Assembly: GCF_012584455.1 (NCBI RefSeq)
Contig: NZ_JABAEB010000006.1
Span: 251,440-315,439, forward strand
DNA from: Shewanella oncorhynchi
Lineage (GTDB): Bacteria > Pseudomonadota > Gammaproteobacteria > Enterobacterales > Shewanellaceae
Reading direction: 5' to 3'
Length of the DNA stretch: 64,000 bases
Made by a program: the position numbers and the translations under genes
Notes under the pieces: generated by a model
What the model was told of the DNA's origin: nothing
Databases searched by the model: none
The model's input: only the letters and a program-made list of their open reading frames with translations
In this document: in pieces, positions 50,666 to 62,463 of the stretch
How positions within the stretch are numbered: position 1 is the stretch's first letter
How the letters are laid out: each line of letters starts with the position of its first letter

Positions 50666-51160
50666 TCACGCCTTGCTCGCTTGGGCTATCGTGAGGCGGT
50701 CACTATTGAGTAAGCTAAGGGGATAAGTTTGGCCATTTTGTGCCTGATTGAGATAGTCTTTTAAGCAATCGAGTACTAAGGGACTGCGCAGTAAAGAGGA
50801 CTTGGCTTCTATCTGCGCAAGACTTAACCAATGCGCACTATGGATCGCTTTATCCTGCGGCGCAGGTGAGGGCATATCATCTAACTGCACAAAAAAAGTA
50901 AAGCGCACAAAGGCTAAGTCTTCACTGGCGCTGAATTGATAAATGCCGACGAGTCCTTGGGGTTTGAGTGAAAGGCCCGTTTCCTCAAGCACTTCGCGCT
51001 CACAGGCTTGGATTAAGCTTTCATTCGCTTCTAAGTGACCCGCTGGCTGATTAAAGCGCTGCTCTCCTTCAATCCACTCTTCCACCATCAGATATTTGTC
51101 CAGTGAAGTCGCATGAATAATACAAGCGACGGTCACATTGGGTTTATATCTTTGACTCAT
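50666..51160 (-). CDS. nudJ: NUDIX hydrolase, NudJ-like phosphatase
   Basis: The 164-residue protein has a full Nudix box (G-HLEAN-E-SLIQACE-RE-V-L-EE-T-GL), the Mg2+-binding helix of pyrophosphohydrolases. NQPAGHLE and VACIIH match E. coli NudJ, which removes phosphate from HMP pyrophosphate (thiamine path) and nucleoside triphosphates. It lies between rluE and mnmA as in E. coli. AGGAGG sits before the ATG. Confidence 0.92.
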   Translation of the reverse strand: MSQRYKPNVTVACIIHATSLDKYLMVEEWIEGEQRFNQPAGHLEANESLIQACEREVLEETGLSLKPQGLVGIYQFSASEDLAFVRFTFFVQLDDMPSPAPQDKAIHSAHWLSLAQIEAKSSLLRSPLVLDCLKDYLNQAQNGQTYPLSLLNSDRLTIAQASKA

Positions 51161-51205
51161 GGAGCCTCCTTTGAGTGGATTTGAATGAAGAAAGTAGGCT
51201 GAAAT

Positions 51206-52054
51206 TTAGACTTCATCACCGAGACGGATACATTTGTGCTCACCCGATGGCAAATTATCTAGACTCCATTGGCCTATTTTATAACGGATTAATCTTAAGG
51301 TCGGAAAACCGATATGCGCTGTCATGCGTCTGACTTGGCGGTTGCGGCCTTCATGAATTTGGATTTCTAGCCAAGTTGTTGGGATATTTTTGCGCTCTCT
51401 CACCGGTGGATTACGTGGCCAAATGTCGGGTGAATCCATGATTTTGACTTTAGCAGGCAGCGTCATACCATCATTTAATTCAACACCTTGGCGCAGTTTT
51501 GTCAGTACATCTTCCGTCGGAACGCCTTCCACTTGCACCCAATAGGTTTTAAAGGTTTTCTTTTTTGGCTCTGTCAGCCTTGCCTGTAATTGACCGTCAT
51601 TAGTCAGCAACAACAAGCCCTCACTGTCTCTGTCTAAGCGGCCTGCGGCATACACGTCAGCAATGGGAATGTAGTCTTTTAGGGTTTTACGACCTTGTTC
51701 ATCGGTAAACTGGCAAAGTACATCAAAAGGCTTATTAAACAGCACGATAATTGGTGCGAGCGTTTGACTCTGCACCGGTTTTGCCGCCGCAATTGCGCGT
51801 CGATTAGGATTTTTAAAGGGTTCTTTCTTTAAACTGCCATTGGCATTTCGTGCTGGCGCCACTTTGCTATCTACGGCGGTAGCGCGGTTGGCAGGGCCTC
51901 TGCTGGCGGGCTTAGCGGGTTTAATCGGGCTCTTGGCTGGGGAACTTGCGCTGGCATTGGCACCTTTAGGTTGAAACTTGTTTTTGTTCATACTTTTGCT
52001 AACAGGAGGTTGAGACACGCTTACCTGACTTGATTGAGTCGTTAATGTGGTCAT
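51206..52054 (-). CDS. rluE: 23S rRNA pseudouridine(2457) synthase with extended N-terminus
   Basis: RsuA-family pseudouridine synthase for U2457 of 23S rRNA. The catalytic domain starts near residue 100 ([16 protein letters not shown]) and has the catalytic Asp in [14 protein letters not shown], then KTYWVQVEG and [10 protein letters not shown]. The first 95-100 residues are low-complexity, rich in Lys, Ala, Pro, Ser and Asn, and have no S4 domain. Starts at codons 12 (GTG after AGGTAAGC) or 22 (ATG 51991) are also possible, so the length is uncertain. Same order as E. coli: rluE-nudJ-mnmA. Confidence 0.92.
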   Translation of the reverse strand: MTTLTTQSSQVSVSQPPVSKSMNKNKFQPKGANASASSPAKSPIKPAKPASRGPANRATAVDSKVAPARNANGSLKKEPFKNPNRRAIAAAKPVQSQTLAPIIVLFNKPFDVLCQFTDEQGRKTLKDYIPIADVYAAGRLDRDSEGLLLLTNDGQLQARLTEPKKKTFKTYWVQVEGVPTEDVLTKLRQGVELNDGMTLPAKVKIMDSPDIWPRNPPVRERKNIPTTWLEIQIHEGRNRQVRRMTAHIGFPTLRLIRYKIGQWSLDNLPSGEHKCIRLGDEV

Positions 52055-52250
52055 AGTGTACTTGGCATTCGCCGTTAGTGGAATTTGAATATTATTGCGA
52101 ATGCTCTATGATGTCGGCCAGAAAATGTGATCTGTGCCTAAATGTTTATTAGGTTTTAATGAGTCGTTGTAACAAATTTTAGCTTGCGCGCAAAGACAGA
52201 AGGGCATTGAGAATTTGAAAGGTGAGGGCGTGGTCGATTGCCTTGATTGA

Positions 52251-54560
<2,310 letters not shown>

Positions 54561-54646
54561 TCCCGCTCGTTATCACTTTTAGATGGCGTGCGCGTCAGTG
54601 TGGCCATCTAAGTTGATGTAAAGTTGTAAGTCATTAGACTGATTTT

Positions 54647-54677
54647 AAAAAAGGGTCTGCATTGCAGATCCTTTTTT
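54647..54677 (+). terminator. icd terminator
   Basis: AAAAAAGGGTCTGC-ATT-GCAGATCCTTTTTT pairs with one G-T wobble. Confidence 0.88.
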
Positions 54678-54829
54678 ATACCCTAAATTTGCTGTCGAGA
54701 CCGATGATAAAATCTTTTTGCTGGGATGTAATGGGTGATGTGCGGCGATTGAACTTGAATTAAATTCATGCGAAATGATGATGAGCGATGCAGTATTAAG
54801 TGGTGAGAATTGATGAAACACGCAGCAAT

Positions 54830-54859
54830 AAAAAGGCAGGGACAAGTCCCTGCCTTTTT
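54830..54859 (-). terminator. cspD terminator
   Basis: AAAAAGGCAGGGAC-AA-GTCCCTGCCTTTTT, a 14-bp perfect stem just past the cspD stop. Confidence 0.92.
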
Positions 54860-54880
54860 GATCATTGGCCTCACCAAACG

Positions 54881-55087
54881 TTATTTTGTTGGTGAAATGG
54901 CTGAAGCGTGCATCCCTTTTGGACCGGCTTCTACTTCAAATTGAACGGGTTGGCCTGCTTTTAGAGTTCGATAGCCTTCCATTTCAATGGTAGAATAGTG
55001 TGCAAAAACGTCCTCACCACCTTGATCAGGGCAAATAAACCCGAATCCTTTGGCGTTGTTGAACCATTTAACAGTTCCGCTTGCCAT
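54881..55087 (-). CDS. cspD: Cold-shock-domain protein CspD-like
   Basis: The 68-residue protein has a single cold-shock domain with the RNA-binding motifs KGFGFI (RNP1) and DVFAHYS (RNP2-like). E. coli CspD inhibits DNA replication in stationary phase and is not cold-induced. It sits divergent from clpS-clpA as in E. coli, which supports cspD over other csp genes. AGAAGGAAG precedes the ATG. Confidence 0.92.
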   Translation of the reverse strand: MASGTVKWFNNAKGFGFICPDQGGEDVFAHYSTIEMEGYRTLKAGQPVQFEVEAGPKGMHASAISPTK

Positions 55088-55281
55088 ACTTCCACTTCCT
55101 TCTGTTGTCTACTTACCAGTAAGATAGTAAAACCTGTATAGACGGGTATTCGTTCACCGTCTGCACAACAGAATGTAAGGAGTAAATGCGGAAGTCAAGC
55201 TAAAATTAACAAAGGGGTAACAACTGATTAATTTGAACGGATCAATTGGAAGAGGCCAACACGAGAGGCTAGTATTAAAAA

Positions 55282-55590
55282 ATGGCAAAGATAGGAAATA
55301 TTGAACACGTTGAAGAACGTGTCGAATCAGAGTTAATGCCGCCTTCGATGTATAAGGTGGTACTCAATAATGATGATTACACCCCAATGGATTTTGTGAT
55401 TGAAGTTTTGCAGGTTTTCTTTCGCAAGAACGAGCAGGAAGCGACCGATATCATGTTGACGATCCATCACCAAGGAAAAGGGATTTGCGGTATTTTCCCG
55501 TTTGGGATTGCAGAAACTAAGGTGATACAAGTAAATCAATTTGCAAGACAAAACCAACATCCGTTACTGTGTTCGTTAGAGAAAGCATAA
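55282..55590 (+). CDS. clpS: ATP-dependent Clp protease adaptor ClpS
   Basis: Delivers proteins with N-terminal Leu, Phe, Tyr or Trp to ClpAP. The 102-residue protein has the ClpS core: [16 protein letters not shown] (the NDD and M lining the N-degron pocket), and [12 protein letters not shown] with the H and G of the family. The ribosome site is weak and about 13-15 bases from the ATG. It is followed by clpA after 43 bp, so one operon. Confidence 0.97.
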
Positions 55591-55633
55591 AACTGCTTTA
55601 CTCTGTAGTCTGTTGTTAATTTTGGGGGTGCTT

Positions 55634-57901
55634 ATGCTGAACAAAGATCTGGAAGTCACCTTAAATCTGGCGTTTCAGCAAGCCAGAGACGCGCGTCACG
55701 AGTATATGACAGTGGAACATCTGTTATTAGCTCTGATCGACAATCCTGCGGCTCAAGAAGCGTTAATCGCCTGTGGAGCGAATCTAGATAAACTCAGAGA
55801 TGAAGTGGCAAGCTTTATCCAACAAACAACCCCAATCATTGCCGATATTGATGATGACAAAGAAACTCAGCCGACGCTTGGGTTCCAGCGAGTGCTGCAA
55901 CGGGCAGTATTCCATGTGCAGTCATCGGGTCGCAATGAAGTGAACGGCGCTAACGTGTTAGTCGCCATTTTCAGTGAGCAAGAATCCCAAGCTGTGTATT
56001 TACTGCGCCGCTGCGACATTAGTCGCCTAGACGTAGTGAATTTTATTTCCCATGGTTTCGCCAAAAATGATGATGCTGAGTCACATCAAGATCAAGAACG
56101 TGTTGAAGATCAGGGCGAAGGCAGCGAAGAGCGCAGTATGTTGTCGCAATTTGCGTCCAACTTAAATCAACTTGCAAAGCAAGGGATCATCGACCCACTG
56201 ATTGGTCGCGACCAAGAAATTGAGCGCGCGATTCAAACCCTGTGCCGTCGCCGTAAAAATAATCCACTGTTAGTGGGTGAGGCGGGTGTAGGTAAAACGG
56301 CGATTGCCGAAGGGTTAGCGTATCGCATTGTCAATAAACAAGTACCCGATGTAATGCTTGAAGCGACAGTGTATTCCTTAGATTTAGGTTCACTGCTGGC
56401 GGGAACTAAGTATCGCGGCGACTTTGAAAAACGCTTTAAGAACCTGTTAAAAGAACTGGCGGCGGATAAGCATGCCATCCTATTCATCGATGAGATCCAC
56501 ACCATTATCGGTGCGGGCGCGGCCTCTGGCGGCGTAATGGATGCCTCTAATCTACTGAAACCTTTGCTATCTAGCGGCAATTTGCGTTGCATGGGCTCGA
56601 CTACTTTCCAAGAATATCAAAGTATTTTTGAGAAAGACCGCGCACTTGCACGTCGTTTCCAAAAGGTGGATATCAATGAGCCTTCAGTGGAAGAAACCAC
56701 TAAGATTTTGATGGGGCTTAAGTCTAAATACGAAGAATATCATGGGGTTCGTTATACTCAGGCCGCGATCAGCAGCGCTGCAGTATTGTCGGCCAAGCAC
56801 ATCAACGACAGGCATTTACCCGATAAAGCCATCGATGTGATTGATGAAGCGGGTGCGCGTATGGTGATGCTGCCTATGAGCAAACGTAAAAAGACCATAG
56901 GCCAGGCCGAGATTGAGTCGATTGTGGCGAAAATGGCACGTATCCCTGAGAAGTCGGTATCCGCTACTGATAAGGACTTACTGCGTAACCTTGAGCGTAA
57001 CCTTAAGATGGTGGTCTTTGGCCAAGATAAGGCCATTGAGAGTCTGAGTTCGGCCATTCGCTTATCGCGCAGTGGCTTAGGTGCTGACAGAAAACCTGTG
57101 GGGAGCTTCTTATTCGCCGGTCCAACCGGTGTGGGTAAAACCGAAGTCACTAACCAACTGGCCAACTGCTTGGGGATGAAACTGGTGCGCTTTGACATGT
57201 CTGAGTACATGGAAAGCCATACAGTGTCACGCCTGATTGGTGCGCCTCCTGGTTATGTGGGTTATGACCAAGGTGGCTTGCTCACGGATGCTGTGATTAA
57301 AAATCCGCACTGTGTCGTGCTATTGGATGAAATTGAGAAGGCCCACCGTGATGTCTATAACTTGCTGTTGCAGGTGATGGATCACGGTACTTTGACCGAT
57401 AATAATGGTCGTAAGGCTGACTTCAGACATGTGACTTTGGTGATGACTACTAACGCGGGTGTACAGGAGACTATTCGTAAGTCGATTGGCTTTACCCAGC
57501 AAGATCACACCCAAGATGCATTATCTGAAATTAATCGAGTATTTTCGCCAGAATTTCGAAATCGTCTCGATTCCATCATTTGGTTCAATCATTTGGATAT
57601 GACGATTATCGCCAAAGTGGTCGATAAATTCTTGGTGGAATTGCAGGCACAGTTGGATGCAAAACACGTTACTTTGGAAGTCAGCGACGAAGCCAGAACC
57701 TTGTTGGCCGAGAAAGGCTACGATAAGAACATGGGCGCACGTCCAATGGCTCGGGTCGTGACCGAATTGATCAAACGTCCATTGGCAGACGAGATATTAT
57801 TTGGTGTCTTAGAGTCAGGTGGTGTTGCGCATGTGGATGTGAAGGAGGGCGAGATTGTCATTCGTACCGAACGTCACGAAAAAGCCACAACAAAAGCTTA
57901 A
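55634..57901 (+). CDS. clpA: ATP-dependent Clp protease ATP-binding subunit ClpA
   Basis: Hexameric unfoldase that feeds substrates to ClpP. The ATG at 55634, preceded by GGGGGTG, gives 755 residues starting MLNKDLEVTLNLAF (E. coli 758). An N-domain (about 1-145) binds ClpS, followed by D1 with GEAGVGKTA and LFIDEIHT and D2 with GPTGVGKTE and VLLDEIEKA. The ClpP-binding loop reads IGF (KSIGFTQ), where E. coli has IGL. Followed by a terminator. Confidence 0.97.
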   Translation: MLNKDLEVTLNLAFQQARDARHEYMTVEHLLLALIDNPAAQEALIACGANLDKLRDEVASFIQQTTPIIADIDDDKETQPTLGFQRVLQRAVFHVQSSGRNEVNGANVLVAIFSEQESQAVYLLRRCDISRLDVVNFISHGFAKNDDAESHQDQERVEDQGEGSEERSMLSQFASNLNQLAKQGIIDPLIGRDQEIERAIQTLCRRRKNNPLLVGEAGVGKTAIAEGLAYRIVNKQVPDVMLEATVYSLDLGSLLAGTKYRGDFEKRFKNLLKELAADKHAILFIDEIHTIIGAGAASGGVMDASNLLKPLLSSGNLRCMGSTTFQEYQSIFEKDRALARRFQKVDINEPSVEETTKILMGLKSKYEEYHGVRYTQAAISSAAVLSAKHINDRHLPDKAIDVIDEAGARMVMLPMSKRKKTIGQAEIESIVAKMARIPEKSVSATDKDLLRNLERNLKMVVFGQDKAIESLSSAIRLSRSGLGADRKPVGSFLFAGPTGVGKTEVTNQLANCLGMKLVRFDMSEYMESHTVSRLIGAPPGYVGYDQGGLLTDAVIKNPHCVVLLDEIEKAHRDVYNLLLQVMDHGTLTDNNGRKADFRHVTLVMTTNAGVQETIRKSIGFTQQDHTQDALSEINRVFSPEFRNRLDSIIWFNHLDMTIIAKVVDKFLVELQAQLDAKHVTLEVSDEARTLLAEKGYDKNMGARPMARVVTELIKRPLADEILFGVLESGGVAHVDVKEGEIVIRTERHEKATTKA

Positions 57902-57929
57902 CGCTTGATTATCCATTAGTTTTAGACAT

Positions 57930-57959
57930 AAAAATGGCTGCAATTGCAGCCATTTTTTT
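57930..57959 (+). terminator. clpA terminator
   Basis: AAAAATGGCTGC-AATT-GCAGCCATTTTTTT, about 30 bp past the stop codon. Confidence 0.9.
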
Positions 57960-57975
57960 CATCTTTCGCAAACAA

Positions 57976-58000
57976 AAAAACCCGGCCTTGCCGGGTTTTT
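57976..58000 (-). terminator. infA terminator
   Basis: AAAAACCCGGC-CTT-GCCGGGTTTTT, perfect stem just past the infA stop. Confidence 0.92.
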
Positions 58001-58017
58001 AAATCTAAGAGGCTATA

Positions 58018-58239
<222 letters not shown>

Positions 58240-58318
58240 TTAATTATCCCATTAGCCTTCGAATATAAAAAACGGGCGTATCATGCCCCAAATTTCCCCC
58301 GCTGTAAAGGGGAAGTAC

Positions 58319-59029
58319 TTAGCAACCTTGGGAATACTCCCAGCCCGTCGGTGTCAGAATTTGATAAGGGCGATACAAACGCTTGTAAGACATCTTACGG
58401 TTTTCATCTATTTGATATCCGAGATAAACAAATTCTTTATTCATGAGTTTTGCCAGTCGACACTGAATTAAAATTAACAGTGCGCCGAGGGAGCGATGTT
58501 CTTCGTCGGGGTCAAAATAGCTGTAAATTGCCGAAAGACTATTGGGCAAACTATCAGTGACCGCAACTGCCAATAATTTATTTCCATCATAGACTTCGAT
58601 AAACGTTGGCGGTAACCAATGGCAAAAAAGAAAGTGATTATATTGATCTTCACTTGGGGGAAACATGGGGCCGTCAAAATGTCGTCCACGAATGTAATGT
58701 TCATATAGCGTATATTGCTCGGCGGTTTGCTCCGATGTTATACGCCAAGTCAGATCTTGGTTTTTTGCTAAAGTGCGTTTTTGGCGTTTCGATGGGACAA
58801 ATTCATGGGTTGGTACACGGATTGGTTGGCATGCACTGCATCTAGGGCAACGTGGTTTGTAGATAGAGCTACCACTGCGGCGAAAACCCACTGCGAGCAA
58901 ACGCTCAAATAAAATGGGATCGAGCGTATCTTCTTGGATGACGAGTAGCTGCTCCTGCTGGCCATCAAGGTAGCTGCAGGGAAATATTTGACTGATACCG
59001 ATAGCGATCGATGCTTTACTCGAGTTCAA
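58319..59029 (-). CDS. bpt: Aspartate/glutamate leucyltransferase (Bpt; Ate-like)
   Basis: Transfers leucine from tRNA to proteins beginning with Asp or Glu, making them ClpS substrates. The 236-residue protein has the N-terminal [11 protein letters not shown] cysteine segment and [14 protein letters not shown], the family's conserved Cys region, then the acyl-transferase domain with [11 protein letters not shown] and [15 protein letters not shown]. The bacterial Bpt enzymes resemble eukaryotic arginyl transferases but use Leu-tRNA. It overlaps aat by 14 bp, so they form one operon. E. coli lacks this gene. Confidence 0.94.
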   Translation of the reverse strand: MNSSKASIAIGISQIFPCSYLDGQQEQLLVIQEDTLDPILFERLLAVGFRRSGSSIYKPRCPRCSACQPIRVPTHEFVPSKRQKRTLAKNQDLTWRITSEQTAEQYTLYEHYIRGRHFDGPMFPPSEDQYNHFLFCHWLPPTFIEVYDGNKLLAVAVTDSLPNSLSAIYSYFDPDEEHRSLGALLILIQCRLAKLMNKEFVYLGYQIDENRKMSYKRLYRPYQILTPTGWEYSQGC

Positions 59030-59729
59030 GGATGACCTCTTTAGTGGCCCAAGTATTTGGGTCCACGGGATTGTTTCTCAGTTCGCTCAGTAACGTTATA
59101 AAATCAATGCGTTTAATAGCTTTAGCTCCCAAACTTTCTAGGTGGGGATTCATCACTTGTGCGTCGATGAGTTTGAATCCCATCTTGAGTAAATGTTGTT
59201 GCAGTGCTGCAACGGCGGCCTTGGACGCATTGGTTTTACGGTGAAACATGGATTCGCCACAAAATACTTGGCCGATCGCTAAGCCGTAAAGCCCACCGAT
59301 TAAACGTTCACCTTCCCACACTTCAATGGAGTGGGCATGACCTGTGTGATGCAATTCGCGATAGGCCATTTGAATTTCTTGGGTGATCCAAGTGCCGCTC
59401 TGTTTTTCTCTTGGCTGCGCGCATCCCGCCATCACATCGGTGAAAGCGTGATTGATAGTGATCCTCCAAGGTTGCTTTTTTAAGTACTTACGCAGGCTGG
59501 TGCTGATGTGAATTTCACCTGGAATAAACACGGCGCGGGGATCCGGTGACCACCATAGGATGGGATCGTCAGAATTAAACCAAGGAAAAATACCGTTGTA
59601 GTAAGCAGAGAGTAAACGTTCAGGACGTAAGTCGCCGCCGATAGCCAATAAACCATTAGGATCGGTTAAGGCGTGCTCGGGCGAAGGAAAAGCGTCAAAT
59701 TCGTGATTCAGGAAAGACAGTGACTTCAC
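59016..59729 (-). CDS. aat: Leucyl/phenylalanyl-tRNA--protein transferase
   Basis: Adds Leu or Phe to proteins that begin with Lys or Arg, creating ClpS-recognised N-degrons. The 237-residue protein shows [40 protein letters not shown] and [15 protein letters not shown], all typical of Aat (E. coli 234). First gene of aat-bpt(-infA). Confidence 0.97.
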   Translation of the reverse strand: MKSLSFLNHEFDAFPSPEHALTDPNGLLAIGGDLRPERLLSAYYNGIFPWFNSDDPILWWSPDPRAVFIPGEIHISTSLRKYLKKQPWRITINHAFTDVMAGCAQPREKQSGTWITQEIQMAYRELHHTGHAHSIEVWEGERLIGGLYGLAIGQVFCGESMFHRKTNASKAAVAALQQHLLKMGFKLIDAQVMNPHLESLGAKAIKRIDFITLLSELRNNPVDPNTWATKEVILELE

Positions 59730-59783
59730 AATTGAGTATGATTTAGTTATAGACCTTATTATTAAGTTAGCGGAAATTCAGAT

Positions 59784-60254
59784 ATGTGGAAACCTACTCT
59801 AGCAAGCTTTATGTTTATTTTTGCTTTTATCATCAGTCCCGCTAATGCTGGCTATGATCGCAATCAAGCCGTGCCAGTTGAGAAAGTACTCTATGGCGAT
59901 ATCACTTCGGTACGTAATATCACCGAAACCCAGTTAATTGAAGACCGTAATCAAGGTTGGAAAACCTTCGGTGGCGCCTTAGCGGGTGGGGTGATTGGTA
60001 ATCAGTTTGGTGGCGGGTCGGGTCGAGATGTTGCGACGATTTTAGGTGCCTTGATTGGTGGGGGTATCGGTAACCGTTATGGCAGCGGTACTAGCGTGCA
60101 ATCGTTTAAGCTGGTGGAACTGATGATCAATCAAGAAGATGGTACTCAGGTCATGGTGATCCAAGATTACGATGCTGGCATGACGTTTAACGCGGGTGAC
60201 AGAGTTCGAGTGGTGTACCTGCAAGGTGGCGTGCGTGTTGATATCGCGATGTAA
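59784..60254 (+). CDS. Glycine-zipper 2TM-domain exported protein
   Basis: The 156-residue protein has a signal peptide ending PANA before GYDRN (no lipobox, so not a lipoprotein), then a glycine-zipper segment of two short hydrophobic helices (GGALAGGVIGNQFGG and ILGALIGGGIGNRYG) of the kind in SlyB and the Rickettsia 17-kDa antigen family. A beta-rich C-terminal domain follows. Likely located in the envelope, with structural or stress-linked function. It is divergent from aat. Confidence 0.85.
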   Translation: MWKPTLASFMFIFAFIISPANAGYDRNQAVPVEKVLYGDITSVRNITETQLIEDRNQGWKTFGGALAGGVIGNQFGGGSGRDVATILGALIGGGIGNRYGSGTSVQSFKLVELMINQEDGTQVMVIQDYDAGMTFNAGDRVRVVYLQGGVRVDIAM

Positions 60255-60324
60255 GCGATTGTCTCATCTTGAATAAGTGCTCATCTTCAGTAAATGGTCA
60301 TCTAGAGTAACGGACGGTAATGCA

Positions 60325-61077
60325 ATGACACGGACAGAACTAAGCCAATATTTAGCCGATTTTTTACATGTGTCGGCCTTTAAGGATTACGCACCCAATG
60401 GGCTGCAGGTAGAAGGCAAGGATGAGATCCGAACCTTAGTCACGGGCGTGACAGCTTGTCAGGCCTTGATCGATGAAGCGATTCGATTAAACGCCGATGC
60501 GATATTGGTTCATCACGGCTTTTTTTGGAAGAATGAGCCTGAAGTGATCACAGGCATGAAACAACGCCGAATTAAGGCGCTGCTCAAGCATGATATTAGC
60601 TTGTTTGGGTATCATTTACCCTTAGATGCCCACCCAATGCTCGGTAATAACGCGACTTTGGGGAGACAGCTTGGGATCATCGACGCAGAAGCCATCGAAG
60701 AGGTGGCTCAGGGGCTACTGTGGCGTGGAAAACTTGATCTTGCAGTCAGTGCTAGCGAATTTTCTCACACCCTTGAGAATGCGTTAGGCAGAGCCCCACT
60801 GCACATTGGTGATCGCGATGCTAAGCTCCAACATGTAGCTTGGTGTACTGGTGGCGCACAGGATTATATCGATGTTGCGGCGAGTTTAGGTGTGGATGCG
60901 TTTATCAGTGGTGAAGTGTCCGAGCGAACGTTCCACAGTGCGGTAGAGCAGGGCATACATTATTTTGCGGCGGGGCACCATGCGACAGAACGTTTTGGCA
61001 TTCAAGCCTTAGGCCGTCACCTCGCCCGCGAGTTTGATCTCGTGCACCATTTTGTGGATATCACCAATCCGGTCTAA
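60325..61077 (+). CDS. Nif3-like dinuclear metal centre protein (YbgI type)
   Basis: The frame is open from 60277, but ATG 60325 gives MTRTELSQYLADFL and 250 residues, matching E. coli YbgI (247), although the ribosome site is weak. Metal-binding segments are ILVHHGFFWK, YHLPLDAHP, SGEVSE and AGHHATE. Members are also annotated as GTP cyclohydrolase I type 2, but the biochemical role is uncertain. It follows the glycine-zipper gene by 70 bp, possibly the same transcript. Confidence 0.93.
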   Translation: MTRTELSQYLADFLHVSAFKDYAPNGLQVEGKDEIRTLVTGVTACQALIDEAIRLNADAILVHHGFFWKNEPEVITGMKQRRIKALLKHDISLFGYHLPLDAHPMLGNNATLGRQLGIIDAEAIEEVAQGLLWRGKLDLAVSASEFSHTLENALGRAPLHIGDRDAKLQHVAWCTGGAQDYIDVAASLGVDAFISGEVSERTFHSAVEQGIHYFAAGHHATERFGIQALGRHLAREFDLVHHFVDITNPV

Positions 61078-61130
61078 TCCATTCATAAAGCGGCTTATGA
61101 TGACAATCTAACTGTTTTATTCCTAAACGA

Positions 61131-61156
61131 AAGGCGAGCATGGCTCGCCTTTTTTA
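61131..61156 (+). terminator. Terminator after the Nif3-like gene
   Basis: AAGGCGAGC-ATG-GCTCGCCTTTTTT, about 55 bp past the stop. Confidence 0.9.
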
Positions 61157-61235
61157 TTGTGGTTTTATTGTTACTTATAGTCACTCAAATCCGTTCCTCT
61201 AACTGATTGTGCAATCAGCTCTTAGCCTTTAGCTG

Positions 61236-62192
61236 CTAGATTAGCTCCAAAGTGGACAATACAAAGATGCCTAAGGTGCACGTGATCAGCGAGCAGACCG
61301 TGGTTAGCGCAATAATATTGGCCGCAAGGGGCGCATTGCCACCCATGGCGCGCGCCATCACATAGCTTGCGGCTGCGGTGGGTGCAGAACTCATTAAAAA
61401 AACCAGTGCTAACTCAATCCCTCGATAACCCAACAGCAAGGCCCCAATAGTGATAAAAAGCGGGGCAAAGATCAGTTTCAATGCGGTCGAGAACCAAGTT
61501 GTATGCTTTTCATGTTTGAGTGAACCAACATCGAGCGAACCGCCGGTACACAGTAGCGCTAATGGCAGGGTCATATTGGCGAAGTATTGTCCCGCATCGA
61601 GCACCATTTTCGGTACTGGAATAGCAAGCAAATAGAACAACATGCCTGCCATAATGGCAATGATCAACGGGTTTTTGGTGATGGTCTTGATGATCACGCC
61701 AAATGCACGTTGGCTGGATTCTTCGCCTTTAGGGCTTAGGCAAATAACCGCTTGAATGTTATACAGCAGCGTCATCGAGGCAACATAGACCGCGGCTAAG
61801 GCAACACCAGAACTCCCATAGGCGTTGGAAACATAAGCTAAGCCGATAATGGCGGTATTGGCCCTAAAACCCCCTTGAATGATCACTCCTTGGTCTTTGT
61901 GCTTGGGAAATAGCCGCCCAGTTGCATAGGTGGAGAGTATAAAAAACAGGAAATTGGCCGCTAAACCATAGCCAATCAAGGGTGCACTGGAGGCGAGATC
62001 GTGATTTGAGCTAATGATGCTAAGGAACAGCAAGGCTGGCAGCGTCACGTTAAAGACTAATCTTGATGCGACATCAATAAAGTTTTCATTGATGATTTGG
62101 GTGCGTTTTAGGATCACACCGAGCGCTAACATCAAACAGATGGGGCCCGTAATCGAGGCCGAAAACAGCAACTGCTCAACGATATTTCCCAT
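61236..62192 (-). CDS. AEC-family transporter
   Basis: The 318-residue protein has about ten hydrophobic helices in two bundles with a middle loop (LSPKGEESSQRA), the pattern of the auxin efflux carrier-like family of secondary transporters. NVTLPALLFLSI and the NMTLPLALLCTGGSLD repeat are family blocks at the pseudo-symmetric helix breaks. Bacterial members move malonate, malate or other small acids; the substrate is unknown. GAGGAG precedes the ATG. Stands alone. Confidence 0.88.
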   Translation of the reverse strand: MGNIVEQLLFSASITGPICLMLALGVILKRTQIINENFIDVASRLVFNVTLPALLFLSIISSNHDLASSAPLIGYGLAANFLFFILSTYATGRLFPKHKDQGVIIQGGFRANTAIIGLAYVSNAYGSSGVALAAVYVASMTLLYNIQAVICLSPKGEESSQRAFGVIIKTITKNPLIIAIMAGMLFYLLAIPVPKMVLDAGQYFANMTLPLALLCTGGSLDVGSLKHEKHTTWFSTALKLIFAPLFITIGALLLGYRGIELALVFLMSSAPTAAASYVMARAMGGNAPLAANIIALTTVCSLITCTLGIFVLSTLELI

Positions 62193-62407
62193 AACGACTC
62201 CTCGAGTGATTCATTTAGCACTGCGTCGATTTTAGACTTGTCACTGATATGAATGTCACATTGCCGTGAATGCCTTGTCGATAGAAATACGAGTTTTAAC
62301 TCGGTCTCTTAAACCACTCAGTTAAAATTAAATGGCTTAAACTCAGTCTTTTAAAAGAATGAGTGACACTTGCGACCACGAATCGGCTCAAACAATCGAT
62401 ATCAACA

Positions 62408-62436
62408 AATAAGGCCACATAAAATGCGGCCTTATT
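62408..62436 (-). terminator. metG terminator
   Basis: AATAAGGCC-ACATAAAATGC-GGCCTTATT is a nine-base stem with a longer loop, read on the minus strand just after metG. Confidence 0.75.
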
Positions 62437-62463
62437 GATTTTTCGAGCACTATCTAGCACAGA

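Larger units (their letters stand above)
54561..54880. other. Gap between icd and cspD, with two terminators
   Basis: 320 bp that contain the icd terminator (54647-54677) and the cspD terminator (54830-54859). Between them no gene was seen. Confidence 0.6.

Noticed and set aside
56758..57210. 150-codon frame antisense to clpA
   Set aside because: Covers the D1-D2 region of clpA in reverse; no independent signals.
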